Below are positions 54,381-62,468 of a stretch of 64,000 nucleotides of DNA, piece after piece. A model generated the notes under the pieces. That model was not told where the DNA came from and made no database searches. It saw only the letters and a list, made by a program, of their open reading frames with translations. Made by a program: the position numbers and the translations under genes. Source of the DNA: Polyangiaceae bacterium (GTDB taxonomy: Bacteria > Myxococcota_A > Polyangia > Polyangiales > Polyangiaceae); the NCBI GenBank assembly GCA_020633205.1, contig JACKEB010000016.1, forward strand, positions 310,001-374,000, read 5' to 3'. Numbering within the stretch: the stretch's first letter is position 1; every line of letters starts with the position of its first letter.

Positions 54381-55255
54381 GCGGTCGGCTCCTCCGGGCG
54401 GTTCATCCGGTTCGTGGGGAGGCAAACGCGGCCCGCGAGGTCGGAGTGGGACAGCGAGCTCGCGAGGTGCTCGCGGAGTCGGCCGAGCGCGCGCTGGAAG
54501 CGCTTGCGAGCGGCGTCGTGCGAGAGCCCGAGGCGCTGGGCGGCCTCGCGCTGGTTCTCGTCCAGCACCAGCACCGCGAGCAGCAGCTCGGCGTCGGCGC
54601 CGATGATCTCGGTGAGCCACACGCGCAGCTCGGCGACGTCGTCCTCGAACGACAGCCCCTGCGTCAGCCCGAGCGGGGCTTCCGCCTGCGACGCCTCCCA
54701 CTCGGCGCGCGCAAGGCGGTCGAGATGGCTCGCGACGATGATGCGGTCGTCCTGGTCACGTACCGGCTCGAAGGTGTCCCGGTAGACGATCCGGTCAGCG
54801 TCGGCCCACACGCGGCGGCGGCGATCGATGAGGTCGCGCGCGGTGCTGCGCACGAGCGTCGCGGCCACGCGGTGGACCACCTCGAGGTCGAGCCGCTCGA
54901 TGATGCCCGTGAAGACGTCGGCCAGCTCGGCGATCAGCTCCTCGGGCTGTCCCCGGAAGTTGCGCTGCCGCCGCCGGTAGACGGCGTCGAGGCCGGGCCA
55001 GAGCCCGAGCCACAGGAGCCCGCTCACGAGCTCGTGGTGCTCGCGCCGCTGCACGAGGGTCACGAGCACGCCGAGGAGGCGATCCTTCTCGTCGAGGTCG
55101 CCGCCCTTGCTCGCGAGGTACTCGACCACCTCGAAGGGCTGGTCGAAGCGCGCGAGCGCGGGGTGCTGCCTTGCCTGTTGAAACGCCTGCTCTGCCTGAA
55201 GAGAACGAACGGAACGGTCGAGGGCTGCATGCAGCGCCTCCCAACGTGCGCGCAT
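54377..55255 (-). CDS. Sigma-70-like (ECF-type) transcription factor
   Basis: 292 residues. A region 2-like helical block ('ELVSGLLWLGLWPGLDAVYR', 'NFRGQPEELIAELADVFTGI') and a region 4-type HTH near 245-285 ('LDENQREAAQRLGLSHDAAR', 'KRFQRALGRLREHL') are recognisable. An ~80-residue N-terminal part and a ~40-residue C-terminal tail are extra. It likely directs RNA polymerase to element promoters such as those of the helicase block. No anti-sigma gene is adjacent. Confidence 0.65.
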   Translation of the reverse strand: MRARWEALHAALDRSVRSLQAEQAFQQARQHPALARFDQPFEVVEYLASKGGDLDEKDRLLGVLVTLVQRREHHELVSGLLWLGLWPGLDAVYRRRQRNFRGQPEELIAELADVFTGIIERLDLEVVHRVAATLVRSTARDLIDRRRRVWADADRIVYRDTFEPVRDQDDRIIVASHLDRLARAEWEASQAEAPLGLTQGLSFEDDVAELRVWLTEIIGADAELLLAVLVLDENQREAAQRLGLSHDAARKRFQRALGRLREHLASSLSHSDLAGRVCLPTNRMNRPEEPTA

Positions 55256-55352
55256 GACGCGCCGCCTTTCCGGCGGGCGTCAGGCGCTCCTTGGGGCCGT
55301 GGTTAGGGCGTCATGCGCTCGGTGGACTTGAGGTGAAGGAGGGCGCCGCGAG

Positions 55353-55595
55353 CTACGCGGCGCTCGCCCTCGGGAGCGCGGGCACGGGCGTCGGCGGCAT
55401 CGGCGTGCGCGACGCGAGGACGTTCAACGTGCGGCAGCGGTCGCGGTAGCAGGTGACGGCGACCGTGCTGTCGCCGCTGACGACGACCTGCATGTCGCCG
55501 CGCCGGATGGTGAGGCCGTCGCGATCGCGCTTCGCCAAGAGGGCGCCGCAGGCCTTGCAGCGGCAGTCGGTGGCGGTGGTGGACTGGGTCTTCAT
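55353..55595 (-). CDS. Com-like zinc-ribbon protein
   Basis: 80 residues, ATG with a GAGGAG ribosome site. The pair 'CRCKACGALLAK' (cysteines ~11, 13, 16) and 'VTCYRDRCRT' gives a four-cysteine zinc ribbon. Spacing and size match phage Mu Com, an RNA-binding protein that lets the mom gene be translated. The 'PMPPTPVPALPR' tail is added. It is the first gene of the element's minus-strand block, and no mom gene is visible in the window. Confidence 0.65.
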   Translation of the reverse strand: MKTQSTTATDCRCKACGALLAKRDRDGLTIRRGDMQVVVSGDSTVAVTCYRDRCRTLNVLASRTPMPPTPVPALPRASAA

Positions 55596-55807
55596 GGGCT
55601 GTCTCCTCGCGACCCACCGGTCATCGGCGGGTACGAGGGCAGCCTCGTTGGAGAGGGGAAGGTGGAAGCCAGGGCAGGATCGGGCGCCGGTTCCGGGGTC
55701 CCTCTCTCCCGTCCCCCAACCGGAAGCTCCGAAGCGGAGAGTCGCGGCGCCGGCTCGCGGACACAAAACAACAAGCACTCCAATAGCTTGCGCGCGCCTA
55801 CTTGCCT

Positions 55808-55827
55808 GTAAGCAAGTAAGTGCTTAC
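55808..55827 (+). promoter_or_regulatory. TetR operator: 7-bp inverted repeat
   Basis: The perfect arms GTAAGCA (55808-55814) and TGCTTAC (55821-55827) surround AGTAAG. It ends ten bases before the TetR ATG at 55838, so it should be an autoregulatory operator. It is the only strong palindrome in the gap 55596-55837. Confidence 0.7.
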
Positions 55828-55837
55828 TCTCGTGCGT

Positions 55838-56458
55838 ATGGGCGAGCTTCGGCGCACATCCTTGGATCGACAGGTCGAGCTGACCGACGCCGCGCTGCAC
55901 ATCATCGCGACCAAGGGCATCGCGGCCTTGAGCACCCGCAGCCTCGCGGCGCAGGTCGGGCTCTCGAGCGGCGCGATCTTCAGGCACTTCGCATCCCTCG
56001 AAGCGCTGCTCGACGCGGTCGTGACGCGCGTTGAAGCTGTTCTCGAGTCCACCTACCCGCCATCGACGCTTCCGCCCGTTGAGCGCCTCGAACGCTTCGT
56101 CGAGGCTCGAAGCACCGCGGTGGGCAATCAGCTCGGTATTCTGCGGCTCGTTCTCTCGGAGCAGTTCCTGCTCGCGCTCCCTCAGAGCGGCTCGGCCCGC
56201 CTTGCGGCCTGCGTGCAGAAGACGCGCGCGTTCGTGCTCGAGTGCGTGCGCCAGGGCCAGGACGCAGGCGAGCTGCGCTCAGATCTCCCCGCCGAGACGC
56301 TCGCGCCGATCGTCATGGGCACGGTGCAGATGCTCGCGCTCTCTCCCTCGAAGGCTCGGCAGCGAGATGCCGAAGCGCGCGCAGTTCTGGGCAGCCTGCT
56401 CGCGCTCCTCCGTCCGCCCGCTGTCGCTCCCACGTCGAGCAGAAAGAGTTCCCCATGA
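55838..56458 (+). CDS. TetR family transcriptional regulator of the cargo operon
   Basis: 206 residues from the ATG at 55838; a GTG at 55820 lies inside the operator and is less likely. The HTH is 'STRSLAAQVGLSSGAIFRHF' with 'ASLEALLDAVV'. The C-terminal ligand domain includes 'VRQGQDAGELRSDLPAETLA' and 'MGTVQMLAL'. The palindrome GTAAGCA-N6-TGCTTAC immediately upstream is its likely operator. Its stop overlaps the next start (ATGATG), so it is the first gene of an eight-gene operon and probably controls it. Confidence 0.85.
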   Translation: MGELRRTSLDRQVELTDAALHIIATKGIAALSTRSLAAQVGLSSGAIFRHFASLEALLDAVVTRVEAVLESTYPPSTLPPVERLERFVEARSTAVGNQLGILRLVLSEQFLLALPQSGSARLAACVQKTRAFVLECVRQGQDAGELRSDLPAETLAPIVMGTVQMLALSPSKARQRDAEARAVLGSLLALLRPPAVAPTSSRKSSP

Positions 56459-56892
56459 TGCGTCTGATTCTCGCCTCCACTTTCTCGGTCGCTGCGCTGT
56501 CGCTTGGCGGCTGTGCCACGCAGTCCGCGACGCAGCACCACGCACCCACGCTTGGCGGACCAGCAAGTCGCGTCGTCGAGCTCCCCGGCACGCCGAGCGC
56601 GGGCGAGCCGCGCGAAGTGCGGGTGCTCGTCGACGAGCCCGCGTTGAAGCTCGCGAGCATCGTGCTTCGGGCCGGCACCGTGCTGCCGACGCACCACTCC
56701 GAGGTGCCGGTGACGATCACGGCGCTTCACGGTAGCGGCACCGTGGTGGCCGGCGCCGAGCGGCTGCGCCTCGACCCCACACACGCGGTCGTCCTTGCGC
56801 CGAACGTTCCGCACTCCGTCGAGCCGGACACCGGGACCGACCTCGTGCTCCTCGTTCATCACCTCGGAAGTGGAGAGGAGCATCACCAATGA
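56455..56892 (+). CDS. Cupin-domain lipoprotein
   Basis: 145 residues. A signal peptide with lipobox 'AALSLGGCAT' is followed by a cupin beta-barrel: 'IVLRAGTVLPTHHSEVPVTI' (two His), 'ALHGSGTVVAGAERLRLDP' and 'VVLAPNVPHSVEP'. His residues at 'HH' and 'PHS' could bind a metal. The ATG overlaps the TetR stop and the gene's stop overlaps the next start, so it is part of one coupled operon. Role: possibly sensing or binding a small ligand at the envelope. Confidence 0.75.
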   Translation: MMRLILASTFSVAALSLGGCATQSATQHHAPTLGGPASRVVELPGTPSAGEPREVRVLVDEPALKLASIVLRAGTVLPTHHSEVPVTITALHGSGTVVAGAERLRLDPTHAVVLAPNVPHSVEPDTGTDLVLLVHHLGSGEEHHQ

Positions 56893-57314
56893 AGACCGGT
56901 CGCTACAACGTCGGCGTGGGCCTGCTCGTCATGGCGGGCTTCATGCTCTACGGGTTCCTCCTCATCTACCTGCGTGACTTCGCGCCTGACAAGGAAGCCT
57001 GGGTCGCCAGCTACTCGGTTGGTAAGCACTTCGAGGCCCGCCTCGCGCACGTACACGGGAACCTGTTCGCGCTGCTCAACCTCGCGCTGGGGTTCGTGCT
57101 CGTGCGTCTCGCGGCGGCGAGTGACAGGGCGCGCACCGCGGCGGCCGGGCTCGGCCTCGCGGGCCTCCTGATGCCCGCCGGCATTCTCGGTGAGGTGTAC
57201 CTCGGGCTCTCGCCGATCTTCGTGCTGCTCGGCGCCGTGTCGATGACGGCTTCCGTGGTGCTCACCGGCGTGCTCGCGCTGAAGCACTGGGGTGACGCAA
57301 GGAGCGCGACATGA
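56889..57314 (+). CDS. Four-helix membrane protein, styrene-oxide-isomerase-like
   Basis: 141 residues. Four hydrophobic helices are visible: 'VGVGLLVMAGFMLYGFLLIY', 'HGNLFALLNLALGFVLVRL', 'AAGLGLAGLLMPAGILGEVY' and 'AVSMTASVVLTGVLAL'. The sequence 'ARLAHVHGNLFALLN' has His residues before a small-residue-rich helix, resembling the heme-binding styrene oxide isomerase group. The match is from memory and weak. It overlaps both neighbours by four bases. Confidence 0.55.
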   Translation: MKTGRYNVGVGLLVMAGFMLYGFLLIYLRDFAPDKEAWVASYSVGKHFEARLAHVHGNLFALLNLALGFVLVRLAAASDRARTAAAGLGLAGLLMPAGILGEVYLGLSPIFVLLGAVSMTASVVLTGVLALKHWGDARSAT

Positions 57315-57733
57315 CCGGCGCGACGGTTTCCTATCCCCAACCACGCTTGAGGCTTGGCCGCTGGGCGCTCGGCGCGACAGCCGTCCTGTTCGGCGTCGCG
57401 ACGTTGGTCGAGGGGGGACACGTCCTCTTCGGCGGCCCCGCCGCTCGACAGGAGGCCGGCAACGTCGTCTCGTTCGTGCTGCTGTTCAACTTCGGCGCGG
57501 GCTTCGCCTACGTGCTCGCAGGCCTCGCTGCGCTGCTCGGCGGGTCATGGGCCACCTGGATCGCCCGAGCGCTCGCGGTCGCGACGCTGGTGGTCTTCGT
57601 CGCGTTCGGCGTGCATGTGCTCGCGGGTGGTGCCTTCGAGCTGCGCACAGTCATCGCGATGACCCTGCGCTCCGGGTTCTGGGTCACCCAGGCGCTGCTC
57701 CTGCCGCGCGTGCTCGATCGGAGGATGCCATGA
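57311..57733 (+). CDS. Four-helix membrane protein, function unknown
   Basis: 140 residues with about four membrane helices ('WALGATAVLFGVATLVEGGH', 'NVVSFVLLFNFGAGFAYVLA', 'LAVATLVVFVAFGVHVLAGG', 'VIAMTLRSGFWVTQALLL'). No family was recognised. Its position between the isomerase-like protein and cytochrome b561, with four-base overlaps on both sides, suggests a small membrane complex or electron-transfer chain. Confidence 0.6.
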   Translation: MTGATVSYPQPRLRLGRWALGATAVLFGVATLVEGGHVLFGGPAARQEAGNVVSFVLLFNFGAGFAYVLAGLAALLGGSWATWIARALAVATLVVFVAFGVHVLAGGAFELRTVIAMTLRSGFWVTQALLLPRVLDRRMP

Positions 57734-58278
57734 AGGAACGTTGGTCCAACGCGAGCGTCGCGCTCCACTGGCTCGCTGCAGCACTCATCGTCGGACTGGC
57801 GACGGCGGGGTTCGTCATGACGGACCTTCCGGCTGACTCGAGCGGGCGGCTGCTCATCTCGCGGCTGCACACGCTCGGTGGGGCAACGCTGATGCTGCTC
57901 ACGGTCGCGCGTCTCGTCGTCCGGCGCCGCGGGCCAGCGGTGAGCCCACTGCCCGTCTCGGACCTGCACCGCCGAGGTGTCGGCGTGATTCACGCGCTCC
58001 TCTACGTGGTGACCTTTGGCATCGGCGCCACTGGCTTCGTCACCGGGGCGCGAAGCGCGTGGCCGGACTACCTGCGAGGGCAGCTCGCGGAAGCCCCGGC
58101 GCTCGAGGCGCTCGCGTCGCGCGAGGCGCACGAGGCGCTCGTGTTCGCGCTGCTCGGCCTCGTGCTCCTCCACGTGGGTGGCGTGATGCTCCAGCAGGTT
58201 CGCCAAGGTGGAGTGCTCAGGCGGATGGTGCCGTTCCTGGGCGCTGAGTCGCCTGCTCGCGAGGGAGGTGCGCGGTGA
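57730..58278 (+). CDS. Cytochrome b561-type membrane protein
   Basis: 182 residues. Four transmembrane helices carry single histidines at the expected places: 'ASVALHWLAAALIVGL', 'SRLHTLGGATLMLLTVARLV', 'VGVIHALLYVVTFGIGATGF' and 'GLVLLHVGGVMLQQVRQGG'. These match the b-type di-heme cytochrome b561/CybB family that moves electrons across the inner membrane, usually to or from quinone. It is placed inside an efflux operon, which is unusual, and overlaps both neighbours. Confidence 0.85.
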   Translation: MKERWSNASVALHWLAAALIVGLATAGFVMTDLPADSSGRLLISRLHTLGGATLMLLTVARLVVRRRGPAVSPLPVSDLHRRGVGVIHALLYVVTFGIGATGFVTGARSAWPDYLRGQLAEAPALEALASREAHEALVFALLGLVLLHVGGVMLQQVRQGGVLRRMVPFLGAESPAREGGAR

Positions 58279-59456
58279 TGTCCGCGGCTGCTTCGACCGT
58301 CTTCCGTCGAGCGCTCGGCCTCGTACGGCGCGGCCTATGGGGCGTCGTACTTGTCGCGGTCGTGTTACTCGTCGCGTGGTTCCGGGTCTGGTCGCCGGTC
58401 CGCGTGGAGGTCGCTCGCCTCGACCGCGGCACCATCACGCAGGAAGCGTTCGGACGCGGAACCATCGAGAGCCAGCGCGAAGCTGCCGTGGGGTTCGACC
58501 TGGTGGGACGGCTCAGCGACGTTCTGGTCGATGAAGGCGCGCGCGTCACCCTTGGCCAGGAGCTCGCTCGCCTTGAGACAAACCAGGCCCAAGCGGACCT
58601 TCGCTCTGCCCAGACGGGCATCAGCGCAGCACGCGCCTCATTGCAGCGACTTGCCGCGGAGGAAGAGCGCGCGCGGGCGCTCCTCGCAACTGCCGAGCGC
58701 GAAGCGACAAGGACGCAGGCACTCGCTGACGCTGGGGCAGTTCCTGGTCAGCAGCGCGATGAGGCGAGCGATCGCCTGCGTGTGGCGCGCGCGGAGCTCG
58801 ATCGCGTCCTGGCCCAACGTTCCGAGGCGACTCGTGGCATCGACGTCGCGACGGGCGGTGCAGAGCAGCGGCGCGTCGCCATGGTACGAGCCACGCTACT
58901 GGCGCCCTTTGATGGCCTCGTGACACGCAGGCTGCGCGAACCAGGTGACACGGTCACCATCGGCTCGACGGTGCTGCGCATCGTCGACACGAACCGGGTG
59001 TACGTCAACGCCGCGGTGGACGAGACGATGCTTCCGCTGCTCGCGGTGGACCAAAGAGCTGCCATCTTCTTTCCGGGCACGGATGCGTCATTGACGGGCC
59101 GCGTGACGAGGATCTCCTGGGAAGCGGACCGCCAGACCCACGAGTTGCTCGTCGAGGTCACGCCTGAACGACTTGAGCGGCGTGTTGCCATCGGCCAGCG
59201 CGCCGATGTGCGTGTCGAGGTCGGGCGTCGAGAGCATGTGCTTCGAGTTCCGATCCGCATGGTCCAGCACGACGATACGGGAGCCTTCGTCTACGCCGAC
59301 CGCGATGGCAGGATTGCTCTGGTCCGGCCGAGGTTCGGCCTCACGGGAAGCGACCAAGTGGAGGTGCTGGACGGACTCGCGGAGGGGGACGCGGTCCTGT
59401 CGGCGCCGGGCGTGGTCGCGACGCTCCCGCTCGGGCGGCGCTGGGTGGCACCATGA
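58275..59456 (+). CDS. Periplasmic membrane-fusion (adaptor) protein, HlyD/MacA type
   Basis: 393 residues. GTG at 58275 and ATG at 58278 are both usable starts. It has an N-terminal membrane helix ('GVVLVAVVLLVAWFRVWSPV'). A barrel/lipoyl region ('GRLSDVLVDEGARVTLGQEL', 'RATLLAPFDGLVTRRLREPG') flanks a ~110-residue coiled coil. The C-terminal domain contains 'VLRVPIRMVQHDDTGAFV'. It links an ABC exporter to the outer membrane or to extracytoplasmic substrates. It starts at the cytochrome stop. Confidence 0.85.
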   Translation: MMSAAASTVFRRALGLVRRGLWGVVLVAVVLLVAWFRVWSPVRVEVARLDRGTITQEAFGRGTIESQREAAVGFDLVGRLSDVLVDEGARVTLGQELARLETNQAQADLRSAQTGISAARASLQRLAAEEERARALLATAEREATRTQALADAGAVPGQQRDEASDRLRVARAELDRVLAQRSEATRGIDVATGGAEQRRVAMVRATLLAPFDGLVTRRLREPGDTVTIGSTVLRIVDTNRVYVNAAVDETMLPLLAVDQRAAIFFPGTDASLTGRVTRISWEADRQTHELLVEVTPERLERRVAIGQRADVRVEVGRREHVLRVPIRMVQHDDTGAFVYADRDGRIALVRPRFGLTGSDQVEVLDGLAEGDAVLSAPGVVATLPLGRRWVAP

Positions 59457-60664
59457 ACTTGGCGCTGCGGGACGTTCGTAGGCATCTGGCCCGGTTCGTG
59501 GGTACCGCTGCGGGGCTCGGGCTTCTCCTGAGCGTCGTCGTGGCGATGCAGGGCATCTACGCGGGGATGGTCGATGACGCCACCATCCTCACCCGCGCAA
59601 TGCATGCCGATCTCTGGCTCGTTCAGCGCGACACGCGCGGTCCGTTCGCGGAAGGATCTCGGCTCGACCCGAGCGTCGAAGCGCGTGCGGCCGCGGTGCC
59701 TGGTGTTCGCACCGCGCGTCCGTACACGTATCAGCTCATTCAGCGAGAGCACCGCGGCGCTGTGATGCGCATCGCGCTCGTTGGCCTCGGCTGGCCCGAC
59801 GACCCCGGGCGCTCGTTGCCGCTCGTGCGGGGGCGACGTCTGCAGCAACCACATGGAGAGATGATCGTCGACGCCTCGCTCGGGCTTGGCATCGGCGAGA
59901 AGCTGATGCTCGCGGGCGAGCACTATCGCGTGGTGGGGCTTACGAGGAACGCGCTCACCTCCGGTGGCGACTCCGTCGCCTTCATGACCGTGAGCGACGC
60001 CGAACTCGTCGCGTTCGACCAGCCACCTGAGGCTGCTGTGCTCGAACGTCAGCGCGTCGTGGAGCGCCTGCGCCGCACCGACCTCGGCCGTGGGCAGCCC
60101 GCGCTCGAGGACCTCGCGACCGACCCCCGCTGGCGCGCACCTGCGCTCGCATCGCCCCCGGTAGCCGCCGTGCTCGTCGAGGCGGACCCGCACCGACTTG
60201 CCGAAGTGCGAGAGGTCATGCGGAGCTGGGGCGACGTCAGCGTCTACTCGCAGAGCGAAGAGGAAGCGCTCCTCCTCGGTGGCGTCGTCCAGCGGGCCCG
60301 AATGCAGATCGGGCTCTTCACCGCGATCCTCACGCTCACGGCTGCAGTGATCGTCATGATGGTCATGTACAACCTTACGCTCGAAAAGACGCACGATCTC
60401 GCGGTTCTAAAGCTCATGGGTGCGCCGAAACCGCGCCTCCTTGGCCTCGTGCTGCAGCAAGCCTGGCTCCTCGGTGCGTTGGGCTATGCCGTCGCTTTCG
60501 CGCTTGGGGAGATCGTCTTCCCCATGTTCCCTCGGCGGGTTCTCATCACCGAGACCATCTCCATGGTGGCTCCGATTGCCACGATGGCGATCGTCACGCT
60601 CGCGAGCATCCTCGGACTCACTCATGTCATGCGCATCGACCCGTCGCGCGCGCTGGAGGGCTGA
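59453..60664 (+). CDS. ABC transporter permease (MacB/FtsX type)
   Basis: 403 residues. The first helix ('AAGLGLLLSVVVAMQGIYAG') is followed by a large periplasmic domain (~45-275), then three helices ('IGLFTAILTLTAAVIVMMVM', 'QQAWLLGALGYAVAFALGEI', 'VAPIATMAIVTLASILGLTH'). This four-helix topology with a big periplasmic domain is the MacB/LolCDE mechanotransmission type. The DPSRALEG C-terminus is a common family ending. It overlaps the adaptor gene by four bases and the ATPase follows 2 bases later. Confidence 0.88.
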   Translation: MNLALRDVRRHLARFVGTAAGLGLLLSVVVAMQGIYAGMVDDATILTRAMHADLWLVQRDTRGPFAEGSRLDPSVEARAAAVPGVRTARPYTYQLIQREHRGAVMRIALVGLGWPDDPGRSLPLVRGRRLQQPHGEMIVDASLGLGIGEKLMLAGEHYRVVGLTRNALTSGGDSVAFMTVSDAELVAFDQPPEAAVLERQRVVERLRRTDLGRGQPALEDLATDPRWRAPALASPPVAAVLVEADPHRLAEVREVMRSWGDVSVYSQSEEEALLLGGVVQRARMQIGLFTAILTLTAAVIVMMVMYNLTLEKTHDLAVLKLMGAPKPRLLGLVLQQAWLLGALGYAVAFALGEIVFPMFPRRVLITETISMVAPIATMAIVTLASILGLTHVMRIDPSRALEG

Positions 60665-60666
60665 CG

Positions 60667-61377
60667 ATGGAAGACGCAGTGCGCGCCGTGGACCTGAGCA
60701 AGACATACGGAGTGGGTTCGGCCGCGGTGAAGGCGCTGGACCATGTCAGCCTCACGATCGCGCGCGGTACGGTCGCCGCGTTGCTCGGTCCCAGCGGCTC
60801 TGGCAAGTCCACGCTCATCAAGGCGCTCGGCTTCGTCTCGCCTGCCGATGCTGGTGAAGTGTTCTTTGAGGGGCGCCTCGTCGTGAAGGACGGCGTGCCG
60901 CTGGCAGATCTTGCCTACCTGCGCAGGCGGCACCTCGGCTTCGTGTTCCAGAAGGCGAACCTGACGTCGTTTCTCACGGCGCGGGAGAACGTCGAGATCG
61001 CTTGCGAGTTCGGAGGCAAGAGCGACGGCAGGAAGCGCGCTCGCGAGCTGCTGGACTACCTTGACGTCGCGGGCCGTGAGCATTCCTATCCCGAGATGCT
61101 GAGCGGCGGCGAGCAGCAACGCGTGGCCATCGCCAGAGCGTTGGCCAACGAGCCTTCGCTGATCCTCGCGGACGAACCGACGGCCGCGCTCGACAGCGTT
61201 CGCAGTCGAAGCGTCATGGAGCTCTTCCGAAGGGTCGCGCACGACCGCGGGGCTGCGGTATTGGTGGTCACTCATGACCACCGCGCGCTCGAGGTCTTCG
61301 ACGTCCTGTACGAGATGGAGGACGGGCGGATCCGGCCTCATCGAAACGAGCGCTCAAGTGTGTCAGCGTCGCAGTGA
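60667..61377 (+). CDS. ABC transporter ATP-binding protein (MacB/LolD type)
   Basis: 236 residues. Walker A is 'LLGPSGSGKSTLIKALGF', the Q-loop is 'GFVFQKANLTSFLTAREN', the signature is 'LSGGEQQRVAIARAL' and Walker B with the catalytic Glu is 'SLILADEPTAALDS'; 'VVTHDHRALE' is the H-loop. Together with the permease and adaptor it forms a tripartite MacAB-like exporter. It is the last gene of the operon. Substrates may be lipids, antibiotics or small hydrophobic molecules linked to the redox proteins upstream. Confidence 0.92.
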   Translation: MEDAVRAVDLSKTYGVGSAAVKALDHVSLTIARGTVAALLGPSGSGKSTLIKALGFVSPADAGEVFFEGRLVVKDGVPLADLAYLRRRHLGFVFQKANLTSFLTARENVEIACEFGGKSDGRKRARELLDYLDVAGREHSYPEMLSGGEQQRVAIARALANEPSLILADEPTAALDSVRSRSVMELFRRVAHDRGAAVLVVTHDHRALEVFDVLYEMEDGRIRPHRNERSSVSASQ

Positions 61378-61892
61378 GCGGTGCCTGGACGGACGCATAC
61401 CCAGCGGCGGCGAGCGCGTCGCCGGCCCCTCCGCACCTCCCGGAGGATCGTCACAGCGCGCTCGCTCACTTGCGAAGGCCTGAAGAAGGCGCGCTCAGCG
61501 CTGGGACATTTTGACGGGCCGTGGACAGTCCCAGGACGGCCCTCTGTCCCTTCTTTCTCTCTTCTTCTTCAATAGTTACGTATCTCTTCTCTCTCTGGAC
61601 AGCTTTTGACGGGTAGGTCTACTCAGAAGCGATTCGCGATTTCTTCGCGAGGGTCCCCTCGAGTCATCGGCCCTTCGAAAATGAGATCTCGCTACGCCTG
61701 TGGTGCTACCCGCTGGCGGCTGTCCATGTCCGCGAGGGCGCGCAAGTGCCTGCGGTTGCTGGCGAAAGAGGGCGTTGGCGGGCGGTCGGGACGGAACAGG
61801 TAGCTGTCCTGCTGTCCCAGCCGAGCGTGCGGGCCAGGGCCGCGTTCGCGGTGGTGTCCCAGCGCGTCGGGCGAGGTCGCGTTTTCGTCCCC
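61378..61892. other. 515-base non-coding region with pyrimidine tract and TTTTGACGGG repeats
   Basis: No supportable gene. TTTTGACGGG occurs at 61509-61518 and 61604-61613, each with GGACA 0-2 bases upstream. Between them is a long pyrimidine run (about 61547-61570, 'TTCTTTCTCTCTTCTTCTTC') and an AT-rich stretch. It probably holds the promoter of the 61,893-64,000 genes, and possibly an origin. Confidence 0.4.
61509..61613 (+). promoter_or_regulatory. Paired TTTTGACGGG sites flanking a pyrimidine tract
   Basis: Two perfect decamers 95 bases apart (61509 and 61604). TTGACG could be a -35 box, but no good -10 box sits at the right distance, so protein-binding sites are an alternative. Confidence 0.4.
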
Positions 61893-62414
61893 ATGAACGC
61901 GCGCCAGCCCGACGAGCCGATCCCGTTCCTCACGAAGGAGGAGCGCGACGCGCTCGTCCTCGAGTTCCAGCGCCTCGCTGCCCGCCTCGCGCAGGTAAGG
62001 CTCATCGCGCCTGCGACCTCGACGCGCCTGATGCGGACCATCCACCGCGAGCGGCGCCTCGCCGATGAACGGCAGGGCCACCTCGCAGACCTGGTGTTCA
62101 ACATCCTGGTCAGCATCGAGGACGGCACGCTGAAGGAGGGCGAGCACTTCGCCCGACTGCCCGACGAGCGCGTGGCCGTCCATCCCGAGGCGGTGGCCAC
62201 GGCCCTCTACCGGGCCGAGCGCGGGCGGCTCCTCCGGCGCGAACTTCGCGCGCTCCTCGAGCTCGGGTGGCGGCACGAGCGCGAGGTCGTGGTCGCGCGC
62301 TCCGAGCGCGTGCGCTTCGACCACGAGGGCGACCGCCGCCGCTGCGCCGTCCTCCACCTTCCCTCGGCGCGGAAATTCGTCGGCGGTCGCTCGAAGCCTG
62401 TCCCAGCCCGCTGA
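61893..62414 (+). CDS. Element protein of unknown function
   Basis: 173 residues from the ATG at 61893. An upstream GTG at 61746 lengthens the frame by 49 residues of doubtful coding value. Helical: 'LTKEERDALVLEFQRLAARL', 'HRERRLADERQGHLADLVFN', 'EAVATALYRAERGRLLRREL'. The basic, Arg-rich C-terminus could bind nucleic acid. No family was recognised. It is 54 bases before the Cys-motif gene and shares its strand. Confidence 0.5.
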   Translation: MNARQPDEPIPFLTKEERDALVLEFQRLAARLAQVRLIAPATSTRLMRTIHRERRLADERQGHLADLVFNILVSIEDGTLKEGEHFARLPDERVAVHPEAVATALYRAERGRLLRRELRALLELGWRHEREVVVARSERVRFDHEGDRRRCAVLHLPSARKFVGGRSKPVPAR

Positions 62415-62468
62415 GCCGACCCGCGTTTCCTTCCCCACCGGCGCTTCGTGTCGCCGGCCAGGAAGCGC

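Noticed and set aside
53148..54785. About 545-codon plus-strand frame opposite the DinG-like, SSB-like and sigma genes
   Set aside because: It spans three recognisable minus-strand genes and its translation has low-complexity Leu/Arg/Glu content, so it is an antisense shadow.
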